From: Agromyces marinus
Lineage (GTDB): Bacteria; Actinomycetota; Actinomycetes; Actinomycetales; Microbacteriaceae
Length of the DNA stretch: 64,000 bases
Assembly (NCBI RefSeq): GCF_021442325.1
Contig: NZ_CP087879.1
Location: 2,852,001-2,916,000 of the forward strand
Direction: 5' to 3'
The notes beneath the pieces are model-generated. The model did no database searches and was not told the DNA's origin. It was given only the letters and a program-made list of their open reading frames with translations. Positions within the stretch are counted from its first letter, which is position 1, and every line of letters begins with the position of its first letter. The position numbers were made by a program, and so were the translations under genes. This document shows positions 7,438-16,465 of this stretch, in pieces.

Positions 7438-8550
7438 TCAGTCCGCGTAGGTTCCGACCAGGCGCACCGCGCCGCCGTCGACGCCCTTCGCGCCCTGCTC
7501 CCAACCGGGTGCCGACGCATCGCGCGCCGCCGTGGAGACGGTGCCGACCTGCCACGCGGGCAGACCGAGCGCCCCGAGTTCGGTGACGACGGATGCCGCG
7601 GCATTCGCTTCGACGACCGCGAAGAAGCCGACGCCCAGGTTCCAGGTGCCCTCGGTCGACTCGAGCGTGGTGCCCGCGAGCGCGTTCAGCGCCCGGAACA
7701 CCGGCTGCGGCGACCACGTCGCCCGGTCGACCTCGACCCACGAACCGCGCGGAAGCACGCGCGCCAGGTTGGCGGCGATGCCGCCGCCGGTGACGTGCGA
7801 GAGCGCGTGCATTGCGGCGCCGAGCCGCTCGTGCGCGAGGAGCTTCACGAGCGGGCCCGAGTACAGGCGCGTGGGTTCGAGCAGCGCCTCGCCCCAGGTC
7901 GTGCCGAGGTCGGGCGCGGCATCCGAATAGGAGAGCTTCGCGTTCGCGAGGATGTGGCGCACGAGCGAGTAGCCGTTGGAGTGCAGGCCCGACGATTCGA
8001 TCGCGAGGACGACGTCGCCGCCCTGCACGCGCTCCGCGCCGAGCGCCCGATCGGCCTCGACGACGCCGACCGCCGCGCCCGCGACGTCGTAGTCGTCGAC
8101 GCCCATGAGACCGGGGTGCTCGGCGGTCTCACCGCCGACCAGGGCGGTGCCGGTCTCGGCGCAGGCGCGCGCGATGCCGGTGACGATCGCCGCGATGCGG
8201 TCGGGGACGACCTTGCCGCACGCGATGTAGTCGGTCATGAACAGCGGGGTCGCCCCGACCACCACGATGTCGTCGACGACCATGCCCACGAGGTCCTGCC
8301 CGATGGTGTCGTGGATGTCGAGCGCCTGCGCGATCGCGATCTTGGTGCCGACGCCGTCGGTCGAGGTCGCGAGGAGCGGGCGGGTGTAGTCCTTCGCGAA
8401 CGAGAGGTCGTAGAGGCCGGCGAAGCCGCCGACGCCGCCGAGCACGTTCGGTCCGTGGGTCTTCGCGACCGCCTCCTTCATCAGTTCGACGGCGAGGTCG
8501 CCGGCGGCGGTGTCGACTCCGGCAGCGGCATAGGACGAGTTCGCGCTCAC
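7438..8550 (-). CDS. purM: Phosphoribosylformylglycinamidine cyclo-ligase
   Basis: The 370-residue AIR synthetase catalyses the ATP-dependent closure of FGAM to AIR, the fifth step of de novo purine synthesis. Family signatures are visible: YAAAGVDTAAGD at the N-terminus, STDGVGTKIAIA (residues about 65-76), GQDLVGMVVDDIVV, GETAEHPG and HVTGGGIAANLARVLP. The start is GTG 8550-8548; TACCCT (8562-8557) ends 6 nt upstream, predicting a leaderless mRNA. It is on the opposite strand to purF and purD, with the LLM gene cotranscribed downstream. Confidence 0.97.
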   Translation of the reverse strand: MSANSSYAAAGVDTAAGDLAVELMKEAVAKTHGPNVLGGVGGFAGLYDLSFAKDYTRPLLATSTDGVGTKIAIAQALDIHDTIGQDLVGMVVDDIVVVGATPLFMTDYIACGKVVPDRIAAIVTGIARACAETGTALVGGETAEHPGLMGVDDYDVAGAAVGVVEADRALGAERVQGGDVVLAIESSGLHSNGYSLVRHILANAKLSYSDAAPDLGTTWGEALLEPTRLYSGPLVKLLAHERLGAAMHALSHVTGGGIAANLARVLPRGSWVEVDRATWSPQPVFRALNALAGTTLESTEGTWNLGVGFFAVVEANAAASVVTELGALGLPAWQVGTVSTAARDASAPGWEQGAKGVDGGAVRLVGTYAD

Positions 8551-8630
8551 CCGTCAAGGGTACCCGCGGCGCGCCGGGGCCGACTGCGCGCCTGCGGGCC
8601 GCTGTCGGCCGGCGGACGTATGATCACGAT

Positions 8631-9245
8631 ATGCACGCGGGTGCCACGCCGTCGTGGGTGATTCGCGAGAACGCGAGCACCGGGGCACTGCTCGCGCTCT
8701 ACCTGCGCGAGGTGCTCGGCATCGCCTCGCCCGCCGAACTGCCGAGGCTGCGCGACATCGGGCGCGTCGGGCCGGAGTCGGACGACATGGATGCGCACGA
8801 CGCACTCGAACGGCAGTGGCGCGAGTGGTGGGCGATGACCGTGGAACCCGAGGAGCATCCCTCAGCGGTGCCCCTCGAACTGATCGACGAGTACGGAACC
8901 GCCGTCGCGCTGCCGGTCTCGGGTGCGGAAGCGCTCGCGACCGCCATCCGCCCCCACGCCGAGGCTGCGCTCGCCTGGGCCGAGTGGGCGCACGACCACT
9001 ACCGCACCGCGACCGCGGCCCGCTCGGGCGACACCTACCGCGCCTACGCCGGTTCCATCGCGGAGCACGAACGTGACGTCGGCCGGCGGGCGCACTCGTT
9101 CGAGCTGAACGTCGAGGTGCTCCCGCTCGCGGCATCCGGCGTGTGGTGGATCGGGCGCAAGACGGTCGCGGTCACCGACACGCTCCGATCGGATGCCGCG
9201 GCGTTCGACGACGCGATCCACCCGATCATCGCCGAACTCGCGTGA
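8631..9245 (+). CDS. Hypothetical protein, 204 residues
   Basis: I do not recognise this protein. It is soluble, Trp- and acidic-rich (ERQWREWWAMTVEPEEHPS), with no signal peptide or membrane segment. Codon use is normal for the window. A near-perfect -10 (TATGAT, 8619-8624) ends 6 nt before ATG 8631, supporting the start and a leaderless mRNA. The stop overlaps the GTG of the next gene (GTGA at 9242-9245), so it is coupled to a class I glutamine amidotransferase-like protein. Confidence 0.75.
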   Translation: MHAGATPSWVIRENASTGALLALYLREVLGIASPAELPRLRDIGRVGPESDDMDAHDALERQWREWWAMTVEPEEHPSAVPLELIDEYGTAVALPVSGAEALATAIRPHAEAALAWAEWAHDHYRTATAARSGDTYRAYAGSIAEHERDVGRRAHSFELNVEVLPLAASGVWWIGRKTVAVTDTLRSDAAAFDDAIHPIIAELA

Positions 9246-9973
9246 AGCCGTTCGTGCTCCTCGCCACCCGCGCCGAGGAACGGCCGGCCGACGAGGAGTA
9301 CGCGCTCTTCCTCCGCGGCACCGGGCTCGACGAGCGCGACCTCATCCGCGTCCGGCTCGAGCTCGGGCCGATGCCGCACCTCGACCTCGACGGCCTGTCG
9401 GGCATCTTCGTCGGCGGCGGCCCGTTCAACGCCTCCGACCCGGCCGACCGGAAGTCGAGCGTGCAGCACCGCGTCGAAGCCGAGTTCGCGACCCTGCTCG
9501 ACGAGGTCGTGGCACGCGACTTCCCGTTCCTGGGCGCCTGCTACGGGGTCGGCACGCTGGGAGCGCACCAGGGCGCCTTGATCGACGGGCGCTACGCCGA
9601 GAAGATCGGCGTGGTGCCGGTCACGCTCACCGGCGCCGGGGCCGCCGACCCGCTCCTGGCCGGGCTGCCCGCGACGTTCAACGCGTTCGTCGGGCACAAG
9701 GAGGCGATCCGCACCCTCCCTGCTTCGGCGACGCTGCTCGCGTCGTCGGCGACCTGCCCCGTCCAGGCGTTCCGCGTCGGGTCGAACGTCTACGCCACGC
9801 AGTTCCATCCCGAGCTCGACCTCGACGGCATCCTCGTGCGAATCCGCGCGTACGCGAGCCACGGCTACTTCGCGGCGGACGAACTGGAGACCACGCTCGC
9901 CGCCGCGGCGAGGGCGGTCGTGTCCGAGCCCAGCCGGATGCTGCGGACGTTCGTCGAGCGATACGCGCGGTGA
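9242..9973 (+). CDS. Class I glutamine amidotransferase-like protein
   Basis: The 243-residue protein has the nucleophile elbow FLGACYGVG (Cys100) and a His-Pro-Glu in YATQFHPELD (about residues 181-190), completing the Cys-His-Glu triad of class I GATases. FVGGGPFNASD (about 57-67) resembles the oxyanion strand seen in GuaA-like and YfeJ-like members. It lacks a synthetase domain, so it either hydrolyses glutamine or a gamma-glutamyl amide, or supplies ammonia to a partner. GTG 9242 overlaps the preceding stop. Confidence 0.88.
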   Translation: MKPFVLLATRAEERPADEEYALFLRGTGLDERDLIRVRLELGPMPHLDLDGLSGIFVGGGPFNASDPADRKSSVQHRVEAEFATLLDEVVARDFPFLGACYGVGTLGAHQGALIDGRYAEKIGVVPVTLTGAGAADPLLAGLPATFNAFVGHKEAIRTLPASATLLASSATCPVQAFRVGSNVYATQFHPELDLDGILVRIRAYASHGYFAADELETTLAAAARAVVSEPSRMLRTFVERYAR

Positions 9974-10027
9974 CGCGGCGCCCACCCGCCGCGGTGCGGC
10001 GGCGCGAGCCGTGGCAGACTCGAACGC

Positions 10028-10468
10028 ATGGGCATCTGGTTCGGCGACCGACGGCCGTCGGCCGATGACGTGAACGCACGCTGCGAGAACACCGCGATCC
10101 GCGCGCTCGGGATCGAGATCACCGAGTTCGGCGACGACTCGCTCATCGGGCGCATGCCCGTCGACGCGCGCACGCGCCAGCCGGGCGGGGTGCTGCACGG
10201 CGGATCTTCGGTGCTGTTCGCGGAGACCCTCGCGAGCCTGGCCGCCTCGTTCACGGTCGACCGGGAGCAGTTCTCCTGCGTCGGCATGGAGATCAACGCG
10301 AACCACGTCCGTCCGATCTCCGAGGGCTGGGTGACCGGCGCGGCCACGCCCATCTCGCGCGGCCGCACGACGCAGGTCTGGGACATCCGCATCACCGACG
10401 AGCAGGGGCGGCTCGTGTGCGTGTCGCGCTGCACGATGGCCGTGCTCGGGATGCCGTCGCCGTACTGA
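10028..10468 (+). CDS. PaaI/MenI-like hotdog-fold thioesterase
   Basis: The 146-residue protein has the hotdog motif RQPGGVLHGGSSVLFAETLASLAA (residues about 51-74) with the HGG and the catalytic acidic residue (E) of the 4-hydroxybenzoyl-CoA/PaaI clade, then NANHVRPISEGWVTGAA. These enzymes hydrolyse aromatic or acyl-CoA thioesters; 1,4-dihydroxy-2-naphthoyl-CoA hydrolysis in menaquinone synthesis is one possibility. It lies between a GATase and purF with no sign of operon coupling. Confidence 0.87.
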   Translation: MGIWFGDRRPSADDVNARCENTAIRALGIEITEFGDDSLIGRMPVDARTRQPGGVLHGGSSVLFAETLASLAASFTVDREQFSCVGMEINANHVRPISEGWVTGAATPISRGRTTQVWDIRITDEQGRLVCVSRCTMAVLGMPSPY

Positions 10469-10612
10469 GCCTTCGCAGGATCGGGCTCGATCGTCGATGC
10501 CCGTGCTCAGGTGAGCACCGGCATCCGTTCAGCGGGCGCACACGCGCGCATGTGGGAGGATGGAACGTCCAACTCGGACGCTTCACCCCTTCCCCGAGGA
10601 GCCATCGCTCGC

Positions 10613-12070
10613 ATGTGCGGCATCGTCGGCATCGTCTCCACCGAGCCGGTCAACCAGCAGATCTACGACAGCCTCCTCCTCCTGCAGCACCGCGGGCAGG
10701 ACTCGACCGGCATCGCCACCGCCGACGGCCCGGTCTTCCACATGGCGAAGGCGCGGGGGCAGGTGCGGGAGGCCTTCCGCACGCGCGACATGCGCGCGCT
10801 GCTCGGCAGCATGGGCCTCGGCCACGTCCGGTACACGACCAAGGGAGCCGCCGAGCGTGAGGAAGAGGCCCAGCCGTTCTACGTGAACGCGCCGTACGGC
10901 ATCATCCTCGTCCACAACGGCAACCTCACGAACACGCGCGAGCTCTCCCAGGACCTGTTCCGCATCGACCGTCGCCACGTGAACTCCACGAGCGACACCG
11001 AGATGCTCCTGAACGTGCTCGCCACCGAGCTGCAGGGGCAGATCACTGGGCTCGGGCTCGACCCCGACCAGATCTTCGAGGCCGTGACCCAGGTGCACGA
11101 ACGCGTCGAGGGCTCCTACGCGGTCATCGCGATGATCGCCGGCCACGGCCTGCTCGCCATCCGCGATCCGTTCGGCATCCGCCCGCTCATCCTCGGCAAG
11201 CGCACGACGGATGCCGGCAAGGACGAGTGGATCGTGGCATCCGAGTCGCTCGTGCTCGAGAACGGCGACTACGAGATCGTGCGCGACGTCGAGCCCGGCG
11301 AAGCCGTCTTCATCACGCTCGACGGGCAGATGATCTCGCGCCAGTGCGCCGCGACCACCCGTCTCGTGCCGTGCTCGTTCGAGTACGTCTACCTCGCGCG
11401 CCCCGACTCGGTCATGAACGGCATCTCCGTGTACGAGGCGCGCCTGCGCATGGGCGACCGCCTCGCGAACACCATCGCCACCCACATGGACCGCGGCGAC
11501 ATCGACGTGGTCATGCCGATCCCCGACTCCTCGCGCCCGGCCGCGATGCAGGTCGCGCAGAAGCTCGGCATCGAATACCGCGAGGGGTTCTACAAGAACC
11601 GCTACGTCGGCCGCACCTTCATCATGCCCGGGCAGGCGCAGCGCAAGCGCTCCGTCCGGCAGAAGCTGAACGCCATGGGCACCGAGTTCAAGGGCAAGAA
11701 CGTCCTCATCGTCGACGACTCGATCGTGCGCGGCACGACCTCGAAGGAGATCGTCGAGATGGCGCGCGCCGCGGGCGCCAACAAGGTGACCTTCACCTCG
11801 GCCGCGCCGCCCGTGCGCTACCCGCACGTGTACGGCATCAACATGCCGAGCCGCCAGGAGCTCATCGCGCACGACCGCAGGATCCCCGAGATCGCCCGTG
11901 AACTCAGCGCCGACCACATGATCTACCAGGAGGTCGCCGACCTCCAGGCCGCGATCACCGAAGGCACCGACATCGCCGAACTCGACCTGTCGTGCTTCAC
12001 CGGCGACTACGTGACCGGAACCATCACCGAGGAGTACCTCGGCTGGCTGGAGCGCACGCAGCTCAGCTGA
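10613..12070 (+). CDS. purF: Amidophosphoribosyltransferase
   Basis: The 485-residue enzyme makes phosphoribosylamine from PRPP and glutamine, the committing step of purine synthesis. ATG 10613 is directly followed by Cys (MCGIVGIVS), the Ntn nucleophile, which fixes the start. The glutaminase domain covers about residues 2-240 (GQDSTGIA, LGHVRYTTKG, VHNGNLTNT), and the phosphoribosyltransferase domain follows with the PRPP loop VLIVDDSIVRGTTSKE (about 363-378). An upstream in-frame start would bury the catalytic Cys and is rejected. Confidence 0.98.
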   Translation: MCGIVGIVSTEPVNQQIYDSLLLLQHRGQDSTGIATADGPVFHMAKARGQVREAFRTRDMRALLGSMGLGHVRYTTKGAAEREEEAQPFYVNAPYGIILVHNGNLTNTRELSQDLFRIDRRHVNSTSDTEMLLNVLATELQGQITGLGLDPDQIFEAVTQVHERVEGSYAVIAMIAGHGLLAIRDPFGIRPLILGKRTTDAGKDEWIVASESLVLENGDYEIVRDVEPGEAVFITLDGQMISRQCAATTRLVPCSFEYVYLARPDSVMNGISVYEARLRMGDRLANTIATHMDRGDIDVVMPIPDSSRPAAMQVAQKLGIEYREGFYKNRYVGRTFIMPGQAQRKRSVRQKLNAMGTEFKGKNVLIVDDSIVRGTTSKEIVEMARAAGANKVTFTSAAPPVRYPHVYGINMPSRQELIAHDRRIPEIARELSADHMIYQEVADLQAAITEGTDIAELDLSCFTGDYVTGTITEEYLGWLERTQLS

Positions 12071-12154
12071 GCCGCGACCGGTGCAGCCCGGCCCGCGCTC
12101 CGGGCGCTGCGGCCCAGCGGACGCACGGGTGCGGATGCGAGGCTGGAACCATGC

Positions 12155-12382
12155 ATGATCGACCGGCTCGGCGTACCGTTCCTGCTGCTGCATCGCAATG
12201 AGGTGACGGATGCCGCGGTGCGCGAGCAGGTCGCCGAGTCCGGGCTGCCCGTGGTGCTGGCACTCGACGCCGACGGCTCGTGGCGCACGGTCCTGGGGCG
12301 GGAGGTTCTCCGACGTGCGGACGGGAGCGTGGCGGAGTTCGAGCGCCTGCTCGCGGCTCAGGCCGTGTCTTCGTCCGGATAG
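12155..12382 (+). CDS. Small hypothetical protein, possibly a gene fragment
   Basis: A 75-residue frame (MIDRLGVPFLLLHRNEVTDA...) has amino-acid composition and third-position GC expected of coding DNA, and a plausible strand-helix pattern ending in a helix. I do not recognise it. It overlaps the 3' end of the convergent small membrane gene by 25 bp and has no clear ribosome-binding site. It could be the remnant of a larger gene. Confidence 0.4.
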   Translation: MIDRLGVPFLLLHRNEVTDAAVREQVAESGLPVVLALDADGSWRTVLGREVLRRADGSVAEFERLLAAQAVSSSG

Positions 12383-12732
12383 TGGGTCGACTCGTGCTCC
12401 GCGACGGCGGTGCCGCGTCGGCGCGCGAGCACGCGGTCGAGCACGAGCGCGACGACGCCGCCGAGCAGGAGCCCGCCGGCCGCGCACCACAGCAGCAGGA
12501 ACCCGAACACCTGCGACCGGTCGAACTCCTCGTTCTGGGGGAAGGCGAACGTGAGCACGAGCGCGACCAGCACGCCGAGCGCCGTGCCGAGGAGCAGGAA
12601 GCTCCCGTACCGTGGCGAGCGCCGCACGCTCACCACGTCGTTCGTGACCTCGGTCTCGACCCGGTCGGGGTCGAGGTCCATCCGCTCGACCTTGGGACGG
12701 TCGGCGGGCTCAGGTCCGTTCGCATCGCTCAC
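12358..12732 (-). CDS. Small two-helix membrane protein
   Basis: The 124-residue protein has a charged N-terminal region (residues 1-45) and two transmembrane helices (about 47-65, FLLLGTALGVLVALVLTFAF, and 79-100), then a basic Arg-rich stop-transfer and short tail. I prefer GTG 12732 (VSDANGPEPADRP); an in-frame ATG at 12750 lies inside a 19-bp tandem duplication. It resembles small actinobacterial membrane proteins found beside the SCP_3 gene near purD, of unknown role. Confidence 0.75.
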   Translation of the reverse strand: MSDANGPEPADRPKVERMDLDPDRVETEVTNDVVSVRRSPRYGSFLLLGTALGVLVALVLTFAFPQNEEFDRSQVFGFLLLWCAAGGLLLGGVVALVLDRVLARRRGTAVAEHESTHYPDEDTA

Positions 12733-12740
12733 CCTGCCAT

Positions 12741-12778
12741 TCTCCCGCATCAGGCCAGGTCTCCCGCATCAGGCCAGG
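12741..12778. repeat. Perfect 19-bp tandem duplication
   Basis: TCTCCCGCATCAGGCCAGG occurs at 12741-12759 and again, head to tail, at 12760-12778. The first copy carries the alternative ATG of the membrane gene; the second carries the TGA stop of the SCP_3 gene. Replication slippage is the likely origin. Confidence 0.9.
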
Positions 12779-13143
12779 CGCGCCCCATCGATCACCGGAA
12801 CCGCTCCAGACAGGTCGGCGCGCTGCCCCGACGCCCGCACGCGGCCCGAGGCGTGCGCGTCGGCCCAGGCGACCCCACCCGTCGCGAGTGCGACCCAGGT
12901 CGCGGCATCCGTCTCGACGACGTTCGGCGGGGTCCCGCGCGTGTGCCGGGGACCTTCGATGCACTGCACCGCGCCGAACGGCGGCACGCGGACCTCGACG
13001 GTTCCGCCGGGCGCCTGCTCGGCCAGCAGTTGCAGCGTGTACCGCACGGCCGTCGCCAGCGCCGCCCGATCCGGCGCGCCATCCGCGCCCAGCACGGTCG
13101 CGACGGCGTCGCGACCGGCGACGTCGGGGATCCTTCGTGGCAT
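12769..13143 (-). CDS. Bacterial SCP ortholog (SCP_3, sterol carrier family)
   Basis: The 124-residue protein matches what I know of SCP_3 proteins: a helix-rich start, then TVEVRVPPFGAVQCIEGPRHTRGTPPNVVETDAATWVALATG. They have a sterol-carrier-like pocket for an unknown lipid-like ligand and are typical of actinobacteria, often next to purine genes. It is divergent from purD with a 34-bp gap, so the two promoters overlap. The stop lies in the second copy of the 19-bp duplication, so the last residues may be altered. Confidence 0.82.
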   Translation of the reverse strand: MPRRIPDVAGRDAVATVLGADGAPDRAALATAVRYTLQLLAEQAPGGTVEVRVPPFGAVQCIEGPRHTRGTPPNVVETDAATWVALATGGVAWADAHASGRVRASGQRADLSGAVPVIDGARLA

Positions 13144-13177
13144 GACCCCATCCTCCCGCACCCGGTAGCCTGAGCAG

Positions 13178-14488
13178 GTGAGAATCCTCGTCCTCGGTTC
13201 GGGCGCGCGCGAGCACGCCATCATCCTCGCCCTGCTCGACGAGGAGGCCGGCCACGAGATCGTCGCAGCGCCCGGCAACGCCGGCATCGCGGCATCCCCC
13301 ACGTCATCGGCACGCGGGAGCGTCGAGACCATCGCGCTCGACCCGACCGACCCCGTCGTCGTCGCGGACTACGCGCTCGAGGGCGGCATCGAGCTCGTCG
13401 TCGTCGGGCCCGAGGCGCCGCTGGTCGCCGGAGTCGCCGACGCGTTGCGCACGCGCGGCATCGCCGTGTTCGGCCCGGGCCGGGCCGCCGCGGCACTCGA
13501 GGGCTCGAAGACGTTCGCGAAGCGCATCATGGAGTCCGCGGGCGTTCCCACCGGTCGCGCGAGCCTCGTCGACTCGCTGCCGAAGGTCACTGAGGTCCTC
13601 GACCAGTTCGGCTCGCCCTACGTCGTCAAGGCCGACGGGCTCGCGGCCGGCAAGGGCGTGCTCGTGACGGAGGACCGCGAGGCGGCCCTCGCGCACGCCG
13701 CGCATTACCTGCAGCAGGGCCCGGTCCTCGTCGAGGAGTTCCTCGACGGCCAGGAGGTGTCGCTGTTCCTCCTCTCCGACGGCACGAACGTGCTGCCGCT
13801 CTCGCCCGCACAGGACTACAAGCGCCTGCGCGACGGCGACGAGGGACCGAACACGGGCGGCATGGGCGCGTACTCGCCGCTGCCCTGGCTCGACGACCGG
13901 TTCGGCAGCGAGCAGGCGTTCGTCGACGAGGTCATCGAGACCATCGCGCTGCCGACCGTGAAGCAGCTCGCCGAGGAGCAGACGCCCTTCATCGGCCTGC
14001 TCTACGCCGGGCTCATCCTGACCAGCCGCGGCATCCGCGTCATCGAGTTCAACGCGCGCTTCGGCGACCCCGAGACCCAGGTCGTGCTGCCGCGGCTCGC
14101 GACGCCGCTCTCCGGGCTCCTGCACGCCGCCGCGACGGGCGGGCTCGGCGAGCTGCCCCGTCCGGAGTTCCGGAGCGACGCCGCCGTCACGGTCGTGCTC
14201 GCGAGCGAGGGCTATCCGGAAGCGCCCGAGACCGGCCGGCGCATCGACGGGCTCGAGGCCGCGGCATCCGTTCCCGGCGTGCACCTGGCGCACGCAGCGA
14301 CCGCCGTCGGCAGCACCCACGACGACACCGAGCCGCACCTCATCGCGACCGGTGGCCGCGTGCTGAACGTCGTCGCGGTCGGCGACGACTTCGCCGACGC
14401 GCGCCGCCGCGCGTACGACGCCATCGGCCGGCTGCGCCTCGACGGCGGGCAGTACCGCACCGACATCGCCGCGCGCGTCGCGGACTGA
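13178..14488 (+). CDS. purD: Phosphoribosylamine-glycine ligase
   Basis: The 436-residue GAR synthetase joins glycine to phosphoribosylamine with ATP. It has the N-domain start [15 protein letters not shown], the ATP-grasp core ([16 protein letters not shown], residues about 148-163; [15 protein letters not shown]), the metal site [13 protein letters not shown], and the C-terminal [10 protein letters not shown]. The GTG start at 13178 follows TAGCCT (13166-13171) by 6 nt, predicting a leaderless mRNA. purC follows after 11 nt. Confidence 0.98.
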   Translation: MRILVLGSGAREHAIILALLDEEAGHEIVAAPGNAGIAASPTSSARGSVETIALDPTDPVVVADYALEGGIELVVVGPEAPLVAGVADALRTRGIAVFGPGRAAAALEGSKTFAKRIMESAGVPTGRASLVDSLPKVTEVLDQFGSPYVVKADGLAAGKGVLVTEDREAALAHAAHYLQQGPVLVEEFLDGQEVSLFLLSDGTNVLPLSPAQDYKRLRDGDEGPNTGGMGAYSPLPWLDDRFGSEQAFVDEVIETIALPTVKQLAEEQTPFIGLLYAGLILTSRGIRVIEFNARFGDPETQVVLPRLATPLSGLLHAAATGGLGELPRPEFRSDAAVTVVLASEGYPEAPETGRRIDGLEAAASVPGVHLAHAATAVGSTHDDTEPHLIATGGRVLNVVAVGDDFADARRRAYDAIGRLRLDGGQYRTDIAARVAD

Positions 14489-14499
14489 GGGAGACGAGC

Positions 14500-15444
14500 A
14501 TGACCGACACGGGTGGCCTCGACGGCTGGACGCACGTGTACTCCGGCAAGGTGCGCGACCTGTACGTGCCCACGGCCCTGATGACCGACGACGACTCGTG
14601 GACCGGCGACCCGCTGCAGCTCTCGCCCGTCGTCCTCGTCGTCGCGAGCGACCGCGTGAGCGCGTTCGACCGCGTGCTCGACCCCGCGATCCTCGGCAAG
14701 GGAGCGCTGCTCACCTCGCTCAGCCGCTGGTGGTTCGACCGGCTGCCCGAGGTGCCCAACCACCTCGCCTACGCCGAGGACGACCGCTACCACGACCTCC
14801 CCCCGATCCCGCGCGAGGTCGCGGACCGGGCGATGTTCTGCCGCACCCTCGACATGTTCCCGATCGAGTGCGTCGTGCGCGGCTACCTCACCGGCAGCGG
14901 CTACCAGGAGTACGCCGCGACGGGCGCGATCGGCGGCATCCCGCTGCCGGAGGGCTTGAGCGACGGCGACCGCCTTCCGGAACCCGTGTACACGCCGGCC
15001 TGGAAGGCACCGGTCGGCGAGCACGACGAGAACATCTCGTACGAGCGCACCGTCGAACTCGTGGGCGAGACCGTCGCCGAGCAGTTGCGCGCCATCTCGC
15101 TCGACGTGTTCGCGCACGCGTCGCAGGTCGCCGAGGAGCGCGGGCTGATCCTCGCCGACACCAAGTTCGAGTTCGGCGCCGACCGCGAACTCGGCATCGT
15201 CACGCTCGCCGACGAGGTCCTCACGAGCGACTCGAGCCGGTTCTGGGACCTCGAGGCGTACCTGACCGGGGCGACCCCCGAGGTCCGGATGGCCAGCTTC
15301 GACAAGCAGATCGTGCGCGACTGGCTCGCCGCGAACTGGGACCAGCGCGTGCTCGAGAACCCGCCGACCCTCCCGTCGGAGATCGTCGAGCAGACCGCCG
15401 AGCGCTACCGTGCGCTCGTCGAGCGCCTCACGCTCGGGCTGTAG
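14500..15444 (+). CDS. purC: SAICAR synthetase
   Basis: The 314-residue enzyme couples CAIR and aspartate to give SAICAR. Signatures include YSGKVRDLY (residues 8-16), SDRVSAFD, the substrate loop MFPIECVVRGYLTGSG, and LADTKFEFG. It is the longer actinobacterial/eukaryote-like form (about 300 residues rather than 240). GGGAGACG upstream of ATG 14500 is the ribosome-binding site. It is cotranscribed with purD. Confidence 0.98.
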   Translation: MTDTGGLDGWTHVYSGKVRDLYVPTALMTDDDSWTGDPLQLSPVVLVVASDRVSAFDRVLDPAILGKGALLTSLSRWWFDRLPEVPNHLAYAEDDRYHDLPPIPREVADRAMFCRTLDMFPIECVVRGYLTGSGYQEYAATGAIGGIPLPEGLSDGDRLPEPVYTPAWKAPVGEHDENISYERTVELVGETVAEQLRAISLDVFAHASQVAEERGLILADTKFEFGADRELGIVTLADEVLTSDSSRFWDLEAYLTGATPEVRMASFDKQIVRDWLAANWDQRVLENPPTLPSEIVEQTAERYRALVERLTLGL

Positions 15445-15535
15445 GCCCCGCAGCCGGGCGACCTCCGGCCCGGCGATCCGGCACCGGCTCCCCTCCGCCC
15501 GGAATGCCACGCGGCCGGGCTCGGTTGAGTCCGGT

Positions 15536-16456
15536 ATGACGAGCATCCCCGGCAGCGACGACCCGGCGGCGAGCACCCCGGCCGTGCCCGACCGGCTCGC
15601 GGCCGACACCGCGATGGGCGCGGTCACCCTCCGCGTCGCGGACCTCGACGCGATGATCCGGTACTACCGCGACGCCGTGACGCTCGACCTGATCAGCCAC
15701 GACGGCCCGGTCGCCGTGCTCGGGCGCCGCGGCCGGCCCGCAGTGATCCTCCAGCACGCCCCCGAGCTGCGTCACGCGTCGCCGCGCAGCGCCGGCCTGT
15801 TCCACACCGCGATCCTCTTCGACACGCGCGAGGCGCTCGCCACGGCGCTGCTGTCGGTCGCCTCGAAGCACCCCGGATCGTTCACGGGCAGTGCCGATCA
15901 CCTGGTGAGCGAGGCGTTCTACTTCGACGACCCCGAGGGCAACGGGGTCGAGCTCTACTTCGACCGCGAACGATCGGCGTGGAGCTGGACGCACGGCACG
16001 ATCGAGATGGCGACCGTGTTCCTCGACCCGAACGGGTACCTGCGCGAGCACCTGAGCGAACGCGGGTCGGCGGCCGCCGCGGCCGGGACCGGGCTCGGCG
16101 ATGCCGGTGTGGGCCACGTGCACCTCTCGGTCGGCGACATCGCGAGCGCGCGCGAGTTCTACGTGCGGCGTCTCGGCTTCGACGAGACCGCGACCTACGG
16201 CGACCAGGCACTGTTCGTCTCGGCGGGCGGCTACCACCACCACATGGCGATGAACACCTGGCAGAGCCGCGGAGCGGGCCGACGCCGGCTCGCGCTCGGG
16301 CTCGGGAAGGTCGAGATCGTCGTGCCGAGCGGCGACGACCTCGGCGAGCTGGGCGAGCGGATGGCGCACTACGACGTTCCGACGAGGCACGACGGTCGGA
16401 CGCTCGCCTTCGACGATCCCTGGGCGAACGCGGTCGAGGTGCGCACGGCGCGGTAG
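15536..16456 (+). CDS. VOC family, catechol-2,3-dioxygenase-like (CatE type)
   Basis: The 306-residue protein holds two vicinal-oxygen-chelate modules. The first (about 20-145) includes VTLRVADLDAMIRYYRDAVTLDLI and FYFDDPEGNGVELYFDR; the second (about 175-300) includes HVHLSVGDIASAREFYVRRLGF and GGYHHHMAMNTWQS. His and Glu metal ligands are present. CatE-type members cleave catechols, but similar proteins also act as glyoxalases or bind without catalysis. ATG 15536 is chosen because the earlier frame overlaps purC. The gene is convergent with tetR (10-bp gap). Confidence 0.85.
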   Translation: MTSIPGSDDPAASTPAVPDRLAADTAMGAVTLRVADLDAMIRYYRDAVTLDLISHDGPVAVLGRRGRPAVILQHAPELRHASPRSAGLFHTAILFDTREALATALLSVASKHPGSFTGSADHLVSEAFYFDDPEGNGVELYFDRERSAWSWTHGTIEMATVFLDPNGYLREHLSERGSAAAAAGTGLGDAGVGHVHLSVGDIASAREFYVRRLGFDETATYGDQALFVSAGGYHHHMAMNTWQSRGAGRRRLALGLGKVEIVVPSGDDLGELGERMAHYDVPTRHDGRTLAFDDPWANAVEVRTAR

Positions 16457-16465
16457 CGCGCCGGC

